From CAG-411 sp963643465 (GTDB lineage Bacteria; Bacillota; Clostridia; Lachnospirales; Lachnospiraceae): a DNA stretch of 64,000 nucleotides. The stretch is from NCBI GenBank assembly GCA_963643465.1, contig CAVIJT010000002.1, positions 186,001-250,000 on the forward strand, in the 5' to 3' direction. Below are positions 49,624-58,176 of this stretch, piece after piece. The translations under genes were made by a program, and so were the position numbers. Numbering within the stretch: position 1 is the first letter of the stretch; every line of letters starts with the position of its first letter. The notes under the pieces were generated by a model. The model saw only the letters and a list, made by a program, of their open reading frames with translations. It was not told where the DNA came from and did no database searches.

Positions 49624-50427
49624 TCAACCTCCTTGTATCACAAGTTTTTTTACTCCTTTTTTCCAAAATGTATTTGCAAGAATTGCCAATACTAAAATCC
49701 ATCCTGCCTGCATTGCCATGCTGGTCAACAACTCTGTTCCACTTAACTCTCCAAGGTAAATGCGCACAGGCGTAAAATAAATCGATTCAAACGGGGTAAA
49801 CGAAATCATCTTTCTAAGTACAGATGGCATAAACCATAATGGTAGCAGCGCACCTGATAATATATTTACAAATACATTTTTTATGGTGATAATCCCCCAT
49901 ACACTAATAATCCAAAAACTCCATGTTTGTATAATAAAACTAATCAGCCACAATATAAGATAACCAAGCATTATACTAGGTAGCATAAACATTAGGCTTG
50001 TTACACTCTTTGGGGAACATAGCTTTGTATGTAATAAAGTGACTAGCAGTGCTGGAATAAACTGAAATACCACTTTAAACAAACCTTCCCCTATACTTTC
50101 TGATAATAGTCGTAGAATAAAATTCACAGGTTTTAAAAATTCATTTGTTATATTCCCGTTTAATATTTTATCTGGAAGAAACATTTCATTAAATTCAAAT
50201 GCACTGGAAAGTCCCAATGATATGACAAAGTTTGTAGCTACCATCGAATATGTAATTCCATCAATCTCAGTGGCATTCCCATACAAAGCCTTATAAATAC
50301 ATAAATAAACTACAATAGTTATGACCGTATTTACAATGCCCATAAAAAAATCCAATCGATATGTCATCTTATTTTGAAACTTTTTGAATGCAAATTCTAT
50401 GTATGTTCTCATGAATCCTTCCCCCAT
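49624..50427 (-). CDS. ABC-2 type permease, first subunit
   Basis: 267 residues, six TMs, with YIEFAFKKFQNKMTYRLDF near the start and LNGNITNEFLKPVNFILRLL in the cytoplasmic loop, matching COG4587-type permeases. The start at 50427 overlaps the end of the ATPase gene by 19 bases; a later start at MRTYIEFAFKK (50412) would still overlap. It would pair with the second permease. Confidence 0.8.
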   Translation of the reverse strand: MGEGFMRTYIEFAFKKFQNKMTYRLDFFMGIVNTVITIVVYLCIYKALYGNATEIDGITYSMVATNFVISLGLSSAFEFNEMFLPDKILNGNITNEFLKPVNFILRLLSESIGEGLFKVVFQFIPALLVTLLHTKLCSPKSVTSLMFMLPSIMLGYLILWLISFIIQTWSFWIISVWGIITIKNVFVNILSGALLPLWFMPSVLRKMISFTPFESIYFTPVRIYLGELSGTELLTSMAMQAGWILVLAILANTFWKKGVKKLVIQGG

Positions 50428-51374
50428 TCCGTTTCAAGAGAAACTCTCCCTTCATAAATATCACGAATAATTCCATCAATTTCTGGTTCACAAATAGAAA
50501 TATCCTTTATGCTCTGTTCTAAAAACAAGCTCTCCATCACTTCGCTCATTGGTGTTTCGTTTACATCAAAGGTTTTCACCTCTTTTTCTCCATTCTCTAA
50601 CAGGATTTCAATGGTTTTTGCATTTGCATACTTGTTTTTAATTTCTGCGATACTTCCATCATAAATTTTCTTTCCTTCGTCTATAATAATCAACCGTTCA
50701 CATACCTTTTCTATATCCTGCATATCATGGGTCGTAAAAATAATCGTGGTCTGCTCCGTTTCATTCATATATTTAATAAATTCCCGAATCTTTTCTTTGG
50801 CAACCACATCCAAACCAATGGTAGGCTCATCCAAAAATACCAAATCCGGCGAATGAAGCAAAGCCGCTACAATATCCCCTCTCATTCGCTGCCCTAAAGA
50901 CAATTGTCTCACAGGCTGATTTATAAACTCTTCCATCTCTAATAGCCGTATAAACTTATTTAGATTTTTTTCGTACAAGTCTTGTGGAATTTTATAAATA
51001 TATTTCATCAGTTCAAAACTTTCTATCAAAGGTAAATTCCAATCCAACTGGGATTTTTGTCCAAATACTACGCCAATGTTTTTTACATATTGCTTCCGCT
51101 GTTTATATGGTATATAACCATTCACTTCTAACGCACCAGCATCTGGATATAATATACCTGACAGCATTTTGATGGTTGTGGATTTTCCCGCTCCATTTGG
51201 ACCAATAAACCCAACAATCTCTCCTTTTTTTATGGAAAAACTAATCTCATCCACCGCTTTTTTCACATCATATTTTCGCTGAAATAAATGTTTAAAGGTT
51301 GCCAGCAAACCTTTCTCTCGTTTTGCTACCTTATAATGTTTTTTTATTTGATTTACTTCAATGATTGTATCCAT
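50409..51374 (-). CDS. ABC transporter ATP-binding protein (COG4586 type)
   Basis: 321 residues from ATG 51374 (GGGAGAGG upstream, overlapping the preceding ATPase gene by 17 bases). Walker A GPNGAGKST, Q-loop VFGQKSQLDWNLP, signature LSLGQRMRGDI and Walker B LVFLDEPTIGLD are intact. The C-terminal ~90 residues form an extra regulatory domain. With the second ATPase it may form a heterodimer. Confidence 0.9.
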   Translation of the reverse strand: MDTIIEVNQIKKHYKVAKREKGLLATFKHLFQRKYDVKKAVDEISFSIKKGEIVGFIGPNGAGKSTTIKMLSGILYPDAGALEVNGYIPYKQRKQYVKNIGVVFGQKSQLDWNLPLIESFELMKYIYKIPQDLYEKNLNKFIRLLEMEEFINQPVRQLSLGQRMRGDIVAALLHSPDLVFLDEPTIGLDVVAKEKIREFIKYMNETEQTTIIFTTHDMQDIEKVCERLIIIDEGKKIYDGSIAEIKNKYANAKTIEILLENGEKEVKTFDVNETPMSEVMESLFLEQSIKDISICEPEIDGIIRDIYEGRVSLETEWGKDS

Positions 51375-52290
51375 CAAACATCCTCTCCCTTTTATATATT
51401 TTCTGTATTGTCTCTTCCAAATTAGGCTCGTGTAATTGCACATCTTCTAATTTGCACCGTCTCATAATATGTTTTAAAATCTGTGCTGTTTCAATTTTTT
51501 GCTTGTCAAACACCACCTCTATTTCCTCTCCTGCATAATAAAATTTTTCCAAAGGCAAATCTTCAAAATCCGGCAGTCCGCCTTTTATCTTTGCTTTTAG
51601 ACGATAGAAGGGCGCATATTTTCTCATAATCTGTTCCATGCTTCCATCAAAAATAACACTTCCCCTATCCAGCAAAATCACTCGGTCACAAAGTTTTTCA
51701 ATTTCCCATAGATTGTGACTGGTAAAAATCATAGTTGCTTCTGTTTCTCTTCTATACCTTTCAAAATACTCCATCACCTTATGTTTGATCGTTACATCCA
51801 AACCAATCATTGCTTCGTCCAACAGAAAAATCTTAGGCTCCGCCAAAAGTGCATATACAAGCTCACATCGCATTCGTTCTCCAAGCGACAGGCTTTTTGG
51901 TGTCATCATGAGCAACTTTTTCATATCAAAGGCTTCTATTAACAAATCCAATCTTGTCTTTGCATCCTCTTTCTCCATTCGATACATCTTAATGCAATGA
52001 TCATAAGAATCTCTAATTCGAAGATCTTCCCACAGCTGCGACCTTGTTCCTGAGACATAGCTCAGCTCTCTTAACAGCGGATAATCCTCAAGTATATGTT
52101 CTGCTCCATTTACCCGTATAAATCCGCTATCTGGTTTCACAATTCCTGCTATGATATTTAATAAAGTAGTCTTTCCGGTTCCATTTAAACCAATAATTCC
52201 AACTTTTTCATTTGGAGCAATATGAAAAGACAGATTTTTTATTACTTCCTTTTCTCCCCAATTTTTACATATGTTTTTTAATACAATCAT
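51358..52290 (-). CDS. ABC transporter ATP-binding protein
   Basis: 310 residues. Walker A GLNGTGKTTLL, signature LSLGERMRCELV, and Walker B IFLLDEAMIGLD, where the usual Glu-Pro is Glu-Ala. First gene of the operon ATPase-ATPase-permease-permease. A 13-bp-repeat promoter controlled by the adjacent LytTR regulator is likely. Substrate unknown; self-protection against peptides or lipid export are options. Confidence 0.88.
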   Translation of the reverse strand: MIVLKNICKNWGEKEVIKNLSFHIAPNEKVGIIGLNGTGKTTLLNIIAGIVKPDSGFIRVNGAEHILEDYPLLRELSYVSGTRSQLWEDLRIRDSYDHCIKMYRMEKEDAKTRLDLLIEAFDMKKLLMMTPKSLSLGERMRCELVYALLAEPKIFLLDEAMIGLDVTIKHKVMEYFERYRRETEATMIFTSHNLWEIEKLCDRVILLDRGSVIFDGSMEQIMRKYAPFYRLKAKIKGGLPDFEDLPLEKFYYAGEEIEVVFDKQKIETAQILKHIMRRCKLEDVQLHEPNLEETIQKIYKRERMFDGYNH

Positions 52291-52343
52291 GATTTATTTC
52301 CTCATTATTATTTTTGCCTGCAATTCCTTTCGTATACGAGTTT

Positions 52344-52372
52344 ACTGTACGCAAAAAAATCCCATACGTCAA
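52344..52372 (-). promoter_or_regulatory. Promoter of the ABC exporter operon
   Basis: On the minus strand, -35 TTGACG (52367-52372) and -10 TACAGT (52344-52349), spacer 17 bp. The -35 lies inside the terminator hairpin of the upstream operon. The -10 is weak, as expected for an activator-dependent promoter. Confidence 0.6.
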
Positions 52373-52384
52373 CACGTATGGGAT
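52359..52384 (-). terminator. Terminator of the LytTR/GHKL operon
   Basis: ATCCCATACGT and ACGTATGGGAT are perfect 11-bp arms with a 4-nt loop, followed by seven T on the minus strand. It overlaps both the ABC promoter -35 and one LytTR repeat. Confidence 0.88.
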
Positions 52385-52412
52385 AAACAACGTTCAGGGT
52401 GGGATAAACAAC
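52379..52412 (-). promoter_or_regulatory. Probable LytTR binding site: two 13-bp direct repeats, 21-bp period
   Basis: Minus-strand GTTGTTTATCCCA occurs at 52400-52412 and 52379-52391. The 21-bp period is two helical turns, as needed for a LytTR dimer on one DNA face. The proximal copy ends 6 bp before the -35 of the ABC operon, an activator position. Confidence 0.75.
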
Positions 52413-52477
52413 AAAAAATTTTTTAATATGTAACTATTCAAAAACGAAAATTTTTTAACATCCTAAACAATATACAA

Positions 52478-53263
52478 TTACTCTGCTAACATTATTGCTA
52501 CTATAAACATTCCGTCTTTTTCATAAATGTCTAGCATGCCATTATATTTTTCTATAATCGTTCGCATCTGCTTCATGCCATATCCATGTCCCTCTTCTCC
52601 CTTTGTAGACACAAAATCTGGATTTTGCTCCAAAACAGATGTATCAATACTATTTTTTACTGTAATCGTATCAAATCCTTTTTGCCCTAATATACTTACT
52701 TCCAATTTCTTCTCTTTTGACTGCAATGCTGCTTCCATGGCATTATCCAATATATTATTTAACAAAGAAGAAAAATCTACACTATCTATATAGGCAAATG
52801 CAAGATTTTCAATCTCTGCTTTTATCTCAATCCCCATTTCCCTGGCTTTTGAAAGTTTGGTATTTATAATATAATTCAGTAAAGAATTGCCAACATTTAC
52901 ATAGGTGTACATTTTATTCAGCTTGTCCAATATATCACTGGCATATTGTTTCGCTTCCGTTGTCCTTCCCTCTTCTAAATAGGAAAGCATAACAAGCGTA
53001 TGATTTTTCATATCATGTTTTAATAGCCGGCTTTGTTCCTGCATGTTCCGAATCTCTTTTTCCATATCCTGCTGTTTATTGTACTCCTGCTTCATTTCTG
53101 CTAACTGCTTTTCCATATCCAGATTGTCTGCCACATATTGTGTAAGCATCTTATCCATCCTTTGATATTGCAGTTTTTCTGCTTTTCTACGTTTCGATTC
53201 CTGAAAAAAAACAACCCACTGCACAATTACAATTCCAATCAGAATACACACTATGACTTGCAT
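52478..53263 (-). CDS. GHKL sensor histidine kinase (small AgrC-like)
   Basis: 261 residues. A single N-terminal TM (VIVCILIGIVIVQWVVFF) is followed by a long coiled coil, the phospho-His helix RLLKHDMKNHTLVMLSYL and a GHKL ATPase (NNILDNAMEAAL; GEEGHGYGMKQMRTI). With only one TM and no external domain it may sense through the membrane or through the ABC exporter, as in bacitracin-type modules. It is 18 bases after its response regulator. Confidence 0.88.
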   Translation of the reverse strand: MQVIVCILIGIVIVQWVVFFQESKRRKAEKLQYQRMDKMLTQYVADNLDMEKQLAEMKQEYNKQQDMEKEIRNMQEQSRLLKHDMKNHTLVMLSYLEEGRTTEAKQYASDILDKLNKMYTYVNVGNSLLNYIINTKLSKAREMGIEIKAEIENLAFAYIDSVDFSSLLNNILDNAMEAALQSKEKKLEVSILGQKGFDTITVKNSIDTSVLEQNPDFVSTKGEEGHGYGMKQMRTIIEKYNGMLDIYEKDGMFIVAIMLAE

Positions 53264-53281
53264 ATATTTTTTCTCCTTTTC

Positions 53282-53995
53282 TTAGGGTCGAATACATTCC
53301 AAAATCTTTTTTCTTACCTCTTTTTCATAACTTCTTCCAATGGGAATAACCGTCTTTTCCTTCTCTCCTGTCATCTCAATTTCTGTTGTTTTCCATTTTT
53401 GTATATAGTCTGCATTGATTAAATACCCTTTATGGCATCGTATAAAATTCTTTCCATCTAATTGCTTTTCCATATTAGTCATTGTTTCCCGAATTTTTAT
53501 TACCTGATTTTTTTCATAAATGTTGAGATAATTGCCTTCTGATTCTATATACACAATATCCTTCCTAAAAATTCGTATCAATTCCTGCCCTTTGGACAAA
53601 ATCAATTCCTGCTTTTGTTCTGTCAATGCTTTTTCAATTCGCTGTATCAGCTCCTCTATTTCCTCATTCAGATGTGTCTTTCGCATAAAACCAAATGGTC
53701 GATATGCAAAGGTCTGATAAACCAAGGCATCGTGACTTGTAACAAATACCAAAATCGTATTTAATCCGTTTTCTGTAATCCATCCGGCAATATCCATTCC
53801 ACTAAAATAAGGCATGTCAATATCCAGAAATAGTACATCTACTTTCTCTGTCTGTAACAACTGCATTAATGTTCTTGAATCATCCACACAAGAATATTCT
53901 GCACAAATATTTTTCCTTTCAAACTGCTCCTTTATTTTCTCGGAAAGTTCCTGCAATATCTCCTTCTCATCATCGCATATTACAATATGATACAT
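53282..53995 (-). CDS. LytTR-type response regulator
   Basis: 237 residues. Receiver: acidic IVICDDEKE, phospho-Asp in VLFLDIDMPYFSGMD, FVTSHDALVYQ. LytTR domain: DIVYIESEGNYLNIYEKN to FIRCHKGYLINADYIQKW. Lies upstream of its GHKL kinase and the ABC operon. Its likely operator is the direct repeat at 52379-52412. Confidence 0.9.
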   Translation of the reverse strand: MYHIVICDDEKEILQELSEKIKEQFERKNICAEYSCVDDSRTLMQLLQTEKVDVLFLDIDMPYFSGMDIAGWITENGLNTILVFVTSHDALVYQTFAYRPFGFMRKTHLNEEIEELIQRIEKALTEQKQELILSKGQELIRIFRKDIVYIESEGNYLNIYEKNQVIKIRETMTNMEKQLDGKNFIRCHKGYLINADYIQKWKTTEIEMTGEKEKTVIPIGRSYEKEVRKKILECIRP

Positions 53996-54035
53996 TAAAT
54001 TTTTCTCCTTATTTCCTCACTACCTGCGTAAATAA

Positions 54036-54071
54036 ATGCCTAACTCAATCATCCAAAACCAAGTTAGGCAT
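54036..54071. terminator. Probable terminator after the NSS transporter
   Basis: ATGCCTAACT and AGTTAGGCAT form a perfect 10-bp stem with a 16-nt loop; the following T tract on the minus strand is broken by A. Confidence 0.65.
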
Positions 54072-54080
54072 CCATTTTAA

Positions 54081-55559
54081 TTATATTTTTGCTTTTCTTT
54101 CTTTACCAAAGGCACAATATGCCATAAACAATACCATTAATACTGCAACTGTCATCCAGCCCACTAATACTGTTGTTCCCTGTGGAGCAAAAAGATCATA
54201 ATAACCTTTAAAGTAAATTACCAAAATAATCAAAGGTAGGATATAAGACATATAAAATTTCATACCCTTAGGAAAAGAAATTCCTGTTCCTGTATTTGTT
54301 TCTTTCATAAAGTTTTCATATCCCCATCCATTTGCCCGGTTACAGAATAATACCATAAGCAAACTTCCTAACGGTAAGGCATTATAGGACACTAGAAAAT
54401 CCTCAAAATCCATAATATTGGTACCCTCGCCTAAAATCTGCACAAATGACCACACATTATAACCTAGCACTGCGGGAGCTGACAACACTGCAATCAAAAA
54501 TAGATTTACAATAACTGCCTTTTTTCTCTTCCAGCCAAAACAGTCTATGTTCATAGATACGATATTTTCAAATACCGCAATGACGGTAGACAATGCTGCG
54601 GCAGACATAAATACAAAAAACAATGCGCCCCAAATACGACCTCCTGCCATATGATGGAACACGTTAGGCAATGTTTCAAATAATAAGGATGGTCCTCGGT
54701 CCGGCTCCACTCCAAAAGCGAAACAAGCTGGAATAATAATAATTCCTGCCACTAATGCAATGGCAGTATCTACAACCATAACATTTATGGCTTCTCCGGT
54801 AAGTTTTCTATCCTTCGATAAATAACTTCCAAAAATCTCCATTGAACCAATTCCTACACTTAACGTGAAAAACGCATGGGTCATAGCATCAAACAAAACA
54901 TTACCAAAACCAACTTCTTTCATTCGCTGAAAATCTGGTATGAGATAAAAACGTAATCCCTCGCCACTTCCCTTTAGCAATATAGAATTTACTGCCATAA
55001 CAAGCATCAATACAATTAACATTGACATCATAACTTTAGATACCCGTTCCACTCCATTTTGCAGTCCAAGGGCGCAAACTCCAATACATACAACAATAAC
55101 TATAAATGCCAATATTAACATTCCTACAGGGTCTGCCAACATCTGTTGAAAGGTATTCTGTACTGCTTGGGTTCCTTCTCCCCAATCTTTTCCCGATGCC
55201 ATAATAAACACATAACGAAGCATCCAACCTGCTACCATAGTATAAAACATCATAAGCAGGTAATTTCCAAACATACAAATTTTCCCAAACTTCTTCCAGT
55301 TACTTCCCTTTGGTCCCAGCAATTCATATGCCTGGCAAAGACTTTTTCCACTTCCTCGTCCAACTGAAAATTCACAAATCAAAATGGGAAAACCTAATAA
55401 AAATAGACACACTAGGTATAGCAAAATAAATGCTGCCCCTCCATTTTTCCCACAAATATACGGGAATTTCCAAACATTCCCTAAGCCTACTGCACACCCG
55501 GCTGACACAAATATAAACCCTAGCCTGGATGCAAACTTCTCTCGTCCGTTTTGTTGCAT
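54081..55559 (-). CDS. Sodium-dependent transporter, NSS/SNF family
   Basis: 492 residues, about twelve TMs. The TM1 motif FASRLGFIFVSAGCAVGLGNVWKFPYICG is the sodium and substrate site (shown here up to its first part, ASRLGFIFVSAGCAVGLGN). Typical later motifs are VCIGVCALGLQNGVERVSK and FFTLSVGIGSMEIFGSYL. Such proteins import amino acids with Na+. The start is unusual: GGAGG is followed by ATG-TGA-GAT and then the ATG at 55559, all in frame. Confidence 0.92.
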   Translation of the reverse strand: MQQNGREKFASRLGFIFVSAGCAVGLGNVWKFPYICGKNGGAAFILLYLVCLFLLGFPILICEFSVGRGSGKSLCQAYELLGPKGSNWKKFGKICMFGNYLLMMFYTMVAGWMLRYVFIMASGKDWGEGTQAVQNTFQQMLADPVGMLILAFIVIVVCIGVCALGLQNGVERVSKVMMSMLIVLMLVMAVNSILLKGSGEGLRFYLIPDFQRMKEVGFGNVLFDAMTHAFFTLSVGIGSMEIFGSYLSKDRKLTGEAINVMVVDTAIALVAGIIIIPACFAFGVEPDRGPSLLFETLPNVFHHMAGGRIWGALFFVFMSAAALSTVIAVFENIVSMNIDCFGWKRKKAVIVNLFLIAVLSAPAVLGYNVWSFVQILGEGTNIMDFEDFLVSYNALPLGSLLMVLFCNRANGWGYENFMKETNTGTGISFPKGMKFYMSYILPLIILVIYFKGYYDLFAPQGTTVLVGWMTVAVLMVLFMAYCAFGKERKAKI

Positions 55560-55600
55560 ATCTCACATACTACTAAACCTCCAAAATATCCCATCCCCTG
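55560..55600 (-). other. Structured leader and start-stop codon pair before the NSS gene
   Basis: In the leader, AAAATATC pairs with GATATTTT around a G-rich 9-nt loop (about 55583-55607), with ACTAC/GTAGT outside it. After GGAGG (55578-55582) comes ATG (55566-55568), TGA and GAT, then the NSS start ATG. The first ATG is ideally spaced (9 nt) from GGAGG; the true start is 18 nt away. Confidence 0.5.
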
Positions 55601-55663
55601 ATATTTTGTGTGGTAGTTTCTCCTTTCCTCTCATCTATCATAAGAAATTTCGTCAATGGGTTC

Positions 55664-55692
55664 ATTATATCAAATGCTTGTACATTTTCCAA
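55664..55692 (-). promoter_or_regulatory. Promoter of the NSS transporter gene
   Basis: Minus-strand -35 TTGGAA (55687-55692), 17-bp spacer, consensus -10 TATAAT (55664-55669). Leader length about 100 nt. Confidence 0.65.
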
Positions 55693-55803
55693 GTTCTATA
55701 TAGCAATTTCATGTATACAAATGTTTCCTTTTTACAAGAAAATTGCAGATATTGCTACTATATTATTTTTGCAAATGAATTCTCAAAAAGTGTTTTTTCG
55801 CTA

Positions 55804-55832
55804 TTGATTCTCATTTGCTATTGTGCTAAAAT
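55804..55832 (+). promoter_or_regulatory. Promoter of the acyltransferase gene
   Basis: -35 TTGATT (55804-55809), 17-bp spacer, -10 TAAAAT (55827-55832). Predicted transcription start near 55839, which would leave the ATG at 55842 without a leader and so supports the TTG start at 55914. Confidence 0.6.
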
Positions 55833-55913
55833 CGTTAAGAAATGTATTCACGATATGCGAATTTTTCACACAATTTTATTCGCAACATCAAAATTGGAAG
55901 GAAGGGTTTTATC

Positions 55914-56966
55914 TTGCAAGCAAAACAAACAACGTTTCCAACACAGGCTTCTCACCGAATTTATTTGTGGGACAACCTTAAGTTTATTCTTATTTTTCTA
56001 GTAGTTTTTGGACATTTTATTCATAACTACACCGATAATTCCATGATTACCGAAAAATTATATACATACATTTGCTCGTTCCACATGCCCGCCTTTTTAT
56101 TTATTAGCGGTTTGTTCAGCAAAAAAGTAATCAAAGCTAAAAATTATCGAAAATGTTTTGAATTTTTTGTACTTTATGTATTTACAAAACTGTGTATTTT
56201 CCTATCAAAAATAATTACTGCGGAAGATTACAGTCTTTCATTATTGGATGAGGGCAGTGTTCCTTGGTATGCCTTTGCATTAATGGCATTTTTCTTAATC
56301 ACTATGTTGTTGCAACAACTTCATCCAATATATTTATTTGTATTTGCTATTATCATGGGATGTATTTGCGGATATGACGAAGATATCAATGACTTCTTGG
56401 TGTCCTCTCGAATTATTGTATTTTATCCATTTTTCCTTGCCGGATTTTTCTTAGACCAGAAAAAAATTGCTGCCATTGTTTCAAAATGGTATGCAAAGGT
56501 TGCTGCCATTGGCGTACATATTGGTTGGCTTGCTTATCTTTGGAATGTTAAAGACGCCACTGTTATCTGGCATCCAATTGTTACCGGTCGAGAACACATA
56601 GATGAAATCGGTATTCACTATTTTCGGTATCGCTTAATTTATTATATGGTTGCATTTGTTTTGATTTTCTCTGTTATTGCACTTGCACCAGCCGCAAAAT
56701 GTATCATCAGCGGCATGGGTAGTCGGAGCATACAAGTTTATGCACTTCATCGGGGACTTATTTACTTATTCTACCACTATATGCCAGCAGATGAATTACT
56801 AAAAATATGCGGTGAAGTCAATCTACACTTTGTATTATTAGGACTTTCTCTATTGCTAACGTTAGCTTTATCTATCCCACTACTGGCACCGATACTACAG
56901 TCTATTTTAAAACCAAAGTGGATGAAAAAGGCTCTTATCATAGAAACACAAAAAAAAGCAGCTTAA
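55914..56966 (+). CDS. Membrane acyltransferase (acyltransferase family 3)
   Basis: 350 residues from TTG 55914, which follows GGAAGGAAGGG; an upstream in-frame ATG at 55842 coincides with the predicted transcription start. About ten TMs. The opening RIYLWDNLKFILIFLVVFGHF has the catalytic-type His (GHF), and ICSFHMPAFLFISGLFSKK follows, both as in OafA/fucose-4-O-acetylase-type enzymes. It probably O-acetylates a surface sugar or polymer using acyl-CoA. It is convergent with a D,D-carboxypeptidase gene. Confidence 0.82.
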   Translation: MQAKQTTFPTQASHRIYLWDNLKFILIFLVVFGHFIHNYTDNSMITEKLYTYICSFHMPAFLFISGLFSKKVIKAKNYRKCFEFFVLYVFTKLCIFLSKIITAEDYSLSLLDEGSVPWYAFALMAFFLITMLLQQLHPIYLFVFAIIMGCICGYDEDINDFLVSSRIIVFYPFFLAGFFLDQKKIAAIVSKWYAKVAAIGVHIGWLAYLWNVKDATVIWHPIVTGREHIDEIGIHYFRYRLIYYMVAFVLIFSVIALAPAAKCIISGMGSRSIQVYALHRGLIYLFYHYMPADELLKICGEVNLHFVLLGLSLLLTLALSIPLLAPILQSILKPKWMKKALIIETQKKAA

Positions 56967-56980
56967 TTGCTGCTTTTTTT
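56951..56980. terminator. Shared terminator holding both stop codons
   Basis: AAAAAAAGCAGC (56951-56962) and GCTGCTTTTTTT (56969-56980) flank the loop TTAATT. The plus-strand TAA (56964-56966) and the minus-strand TAA (56963-56965) both lie in this loop, so each gene encodes one arm. Confidence 0.9.
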
Positions 56981-58048
56981 CATATAGGTGTGATATAACT
57001 CTACTTGATCATAAATACATTGCCAACTACTTGTGGAACCTGCTGTTACACAAATATACGGATGACCTTCTTTATCCTGTGCCATACTTACTGCACAACT
57101 TCCTGACTGATTGACAAAACCAGTTTTGGCATATAAAATTTCTCCATTAATATCTTTGTCTTCAATTCTTCTAAGGAACCAATTGGAAATAAGAATTCCT
57201 TTTTTATGTTTCTTTGTTTTTGATGTAGTGTAAGTTCTTGCATTTAATACTTTCATACACAACTCATTTTCACTGGCAGCTTTCATAATCTTTGCCATAT
57301 CATAAACGGTACTATAATGGTCATCATCATAAATACCTACACAGTTAGTAAAGTGTGTACTATCTCCGATCCCAAGCTCTTTTGCTTTCTCATTCATCAA
57401 GTCTACAAAAGCATCATGAGAACCTGCAACGTAAGTAGCAAGTGCTACTCCTGCATCAGCTCCAGATGGCAGAATAGTCCCATAGAATAAGTCTTCCACC
57501 GTTACATTTTCATTCTTTGCAAATCCTACAGCACTACAATCATTGCTATAACAATAATCTGTAATGTCTAAGGTAATCTTTACCTTGTCCGATAACTGCT
57601 CTTGTGAAATCTGTTCTGCTGCCACCAGCACAGTCATTACCTTTGTCATAGACGCAGGATAAATCATTTTCTTACTACCCTTTTGCGCTACAATCTTTTC
57701 ATTTTCCACATCAATTACAATACCATACTTACTTGCTACTGCCTTGGAAAACTTTTCTGTATCTGCATCTGCACTTGCTTCAAAAGCAAATGGAGTGGCT
57801 GTCACCACTGGTTCTTCTGTTTCCACAGGCTTTGCTGTTACCTCTGCATTCTTTTGTGAAACCGCTTCTTTGTCGGAACCACTAGAATCACCATTGGAAC
57901 ACTTGCACAACACAATTCCAAAAATGACAACAAGAACAACCATCACAATTGTTCCAATAAGAATATACATCCGTTTTTGCTTATTTTCTCTCTTTTTTCG
58001 CACCCGATTTAACCTTGCACGTTCCCTGTAACTTCGATTATCACTCAT
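56963..58048 (-). CDS. D-alanyl-D-alanine carboxypeptidase (peptidase S11)
   Basis: 361 residues. A basic cytoplasmic head and one TM (MYILIGTIVMVVLVVIFGIVL) anchor it, followed by a Ser/Glu linker. Penicillin-binding motifs: SxxK in PASMTKVMT, second motif PSGADAG (SGA rather than SxN), and KTG in YAKTGFVNQ. It trims the terminal D-Ala of peptidoglycan stem peptides. The N-terminal anchor differs from PBP5-type enzymes, which use a C-terminal helix; no C-terminal helix is seen here. Confidence 0.9.
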   Translation of the reverse strand: MSDNRSYRERARLNRVRKKRENKQKRMYILIGTIVMVVLVVIFGIVLCKCSNGDSSGSDKEAVSQKNAEVTAKPVETEEPVVTATPFAFEASADADTEKFSKAVASKYGIVIDVENEKIVAQKGSKKMIYPASMTKVMTVLVAAEQISQEQLSDKVKITLDITDYCYSNDCSAVGFAKNENVTVEDLFYGTILPSGADAGVALATYVAGSHDAFVDLMNEKAKELGIGDSTHFTNCVGIYDDDHYSTVYDMAKIMKAASENELCMKVLNARTYTTSKTKKHKKGILISNWFLRRIEDKDINGEILYAKTGFVNQSGSCAVSMAQDKEGHPYICVTAGSTSSWQCIYDQVELYHTYMKKSSN

Positions 58049-58091
58049 CTTTTTTCCTCAAATCTATTCTATTTTTGTTTGCAACCATTCT

Positions 58092-58120
58092 ATTATAACA
58101 AAAACTGGTTGTTTTTCCAA
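58092..58120 (-). promoter_or_regulatory. Promoter of the carboxypeptidase gene
   Basis: Minus-strand -35 TTGGAA (58115-58120), 17-bp spacer, consensus -10 TATAAT (58092-58097), 45 bp before the ATG at 58048. It starts only a few bases after the terminator of the upstream kinase gene. Confidence 0.65.
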
Positions 58121-58124
58121 CAAA

Positions 58125-58158
58125 AAGGACGTACAAATCGAAAAATTTATACGTCCTT
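58125..58158 (-). terminator. Terminator after the hybrid kinase gene
   Basis: AAGGACGTA and TACGTCCTT form a perfect 9-bp stem with a 16-nt loop and TTTTTG on the minus strand. Confidence 0.75.
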
Positions 58159-58176
58159 CTTCCGCTCTATTTATTT

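Noticed and set aside
55583..55612. Glycine or other known riboswitch before the NSS transporter gene
   Set aside because: None of the conserved blocks of the glycine aptamer is present; only a simple 8-bp stem is seen.
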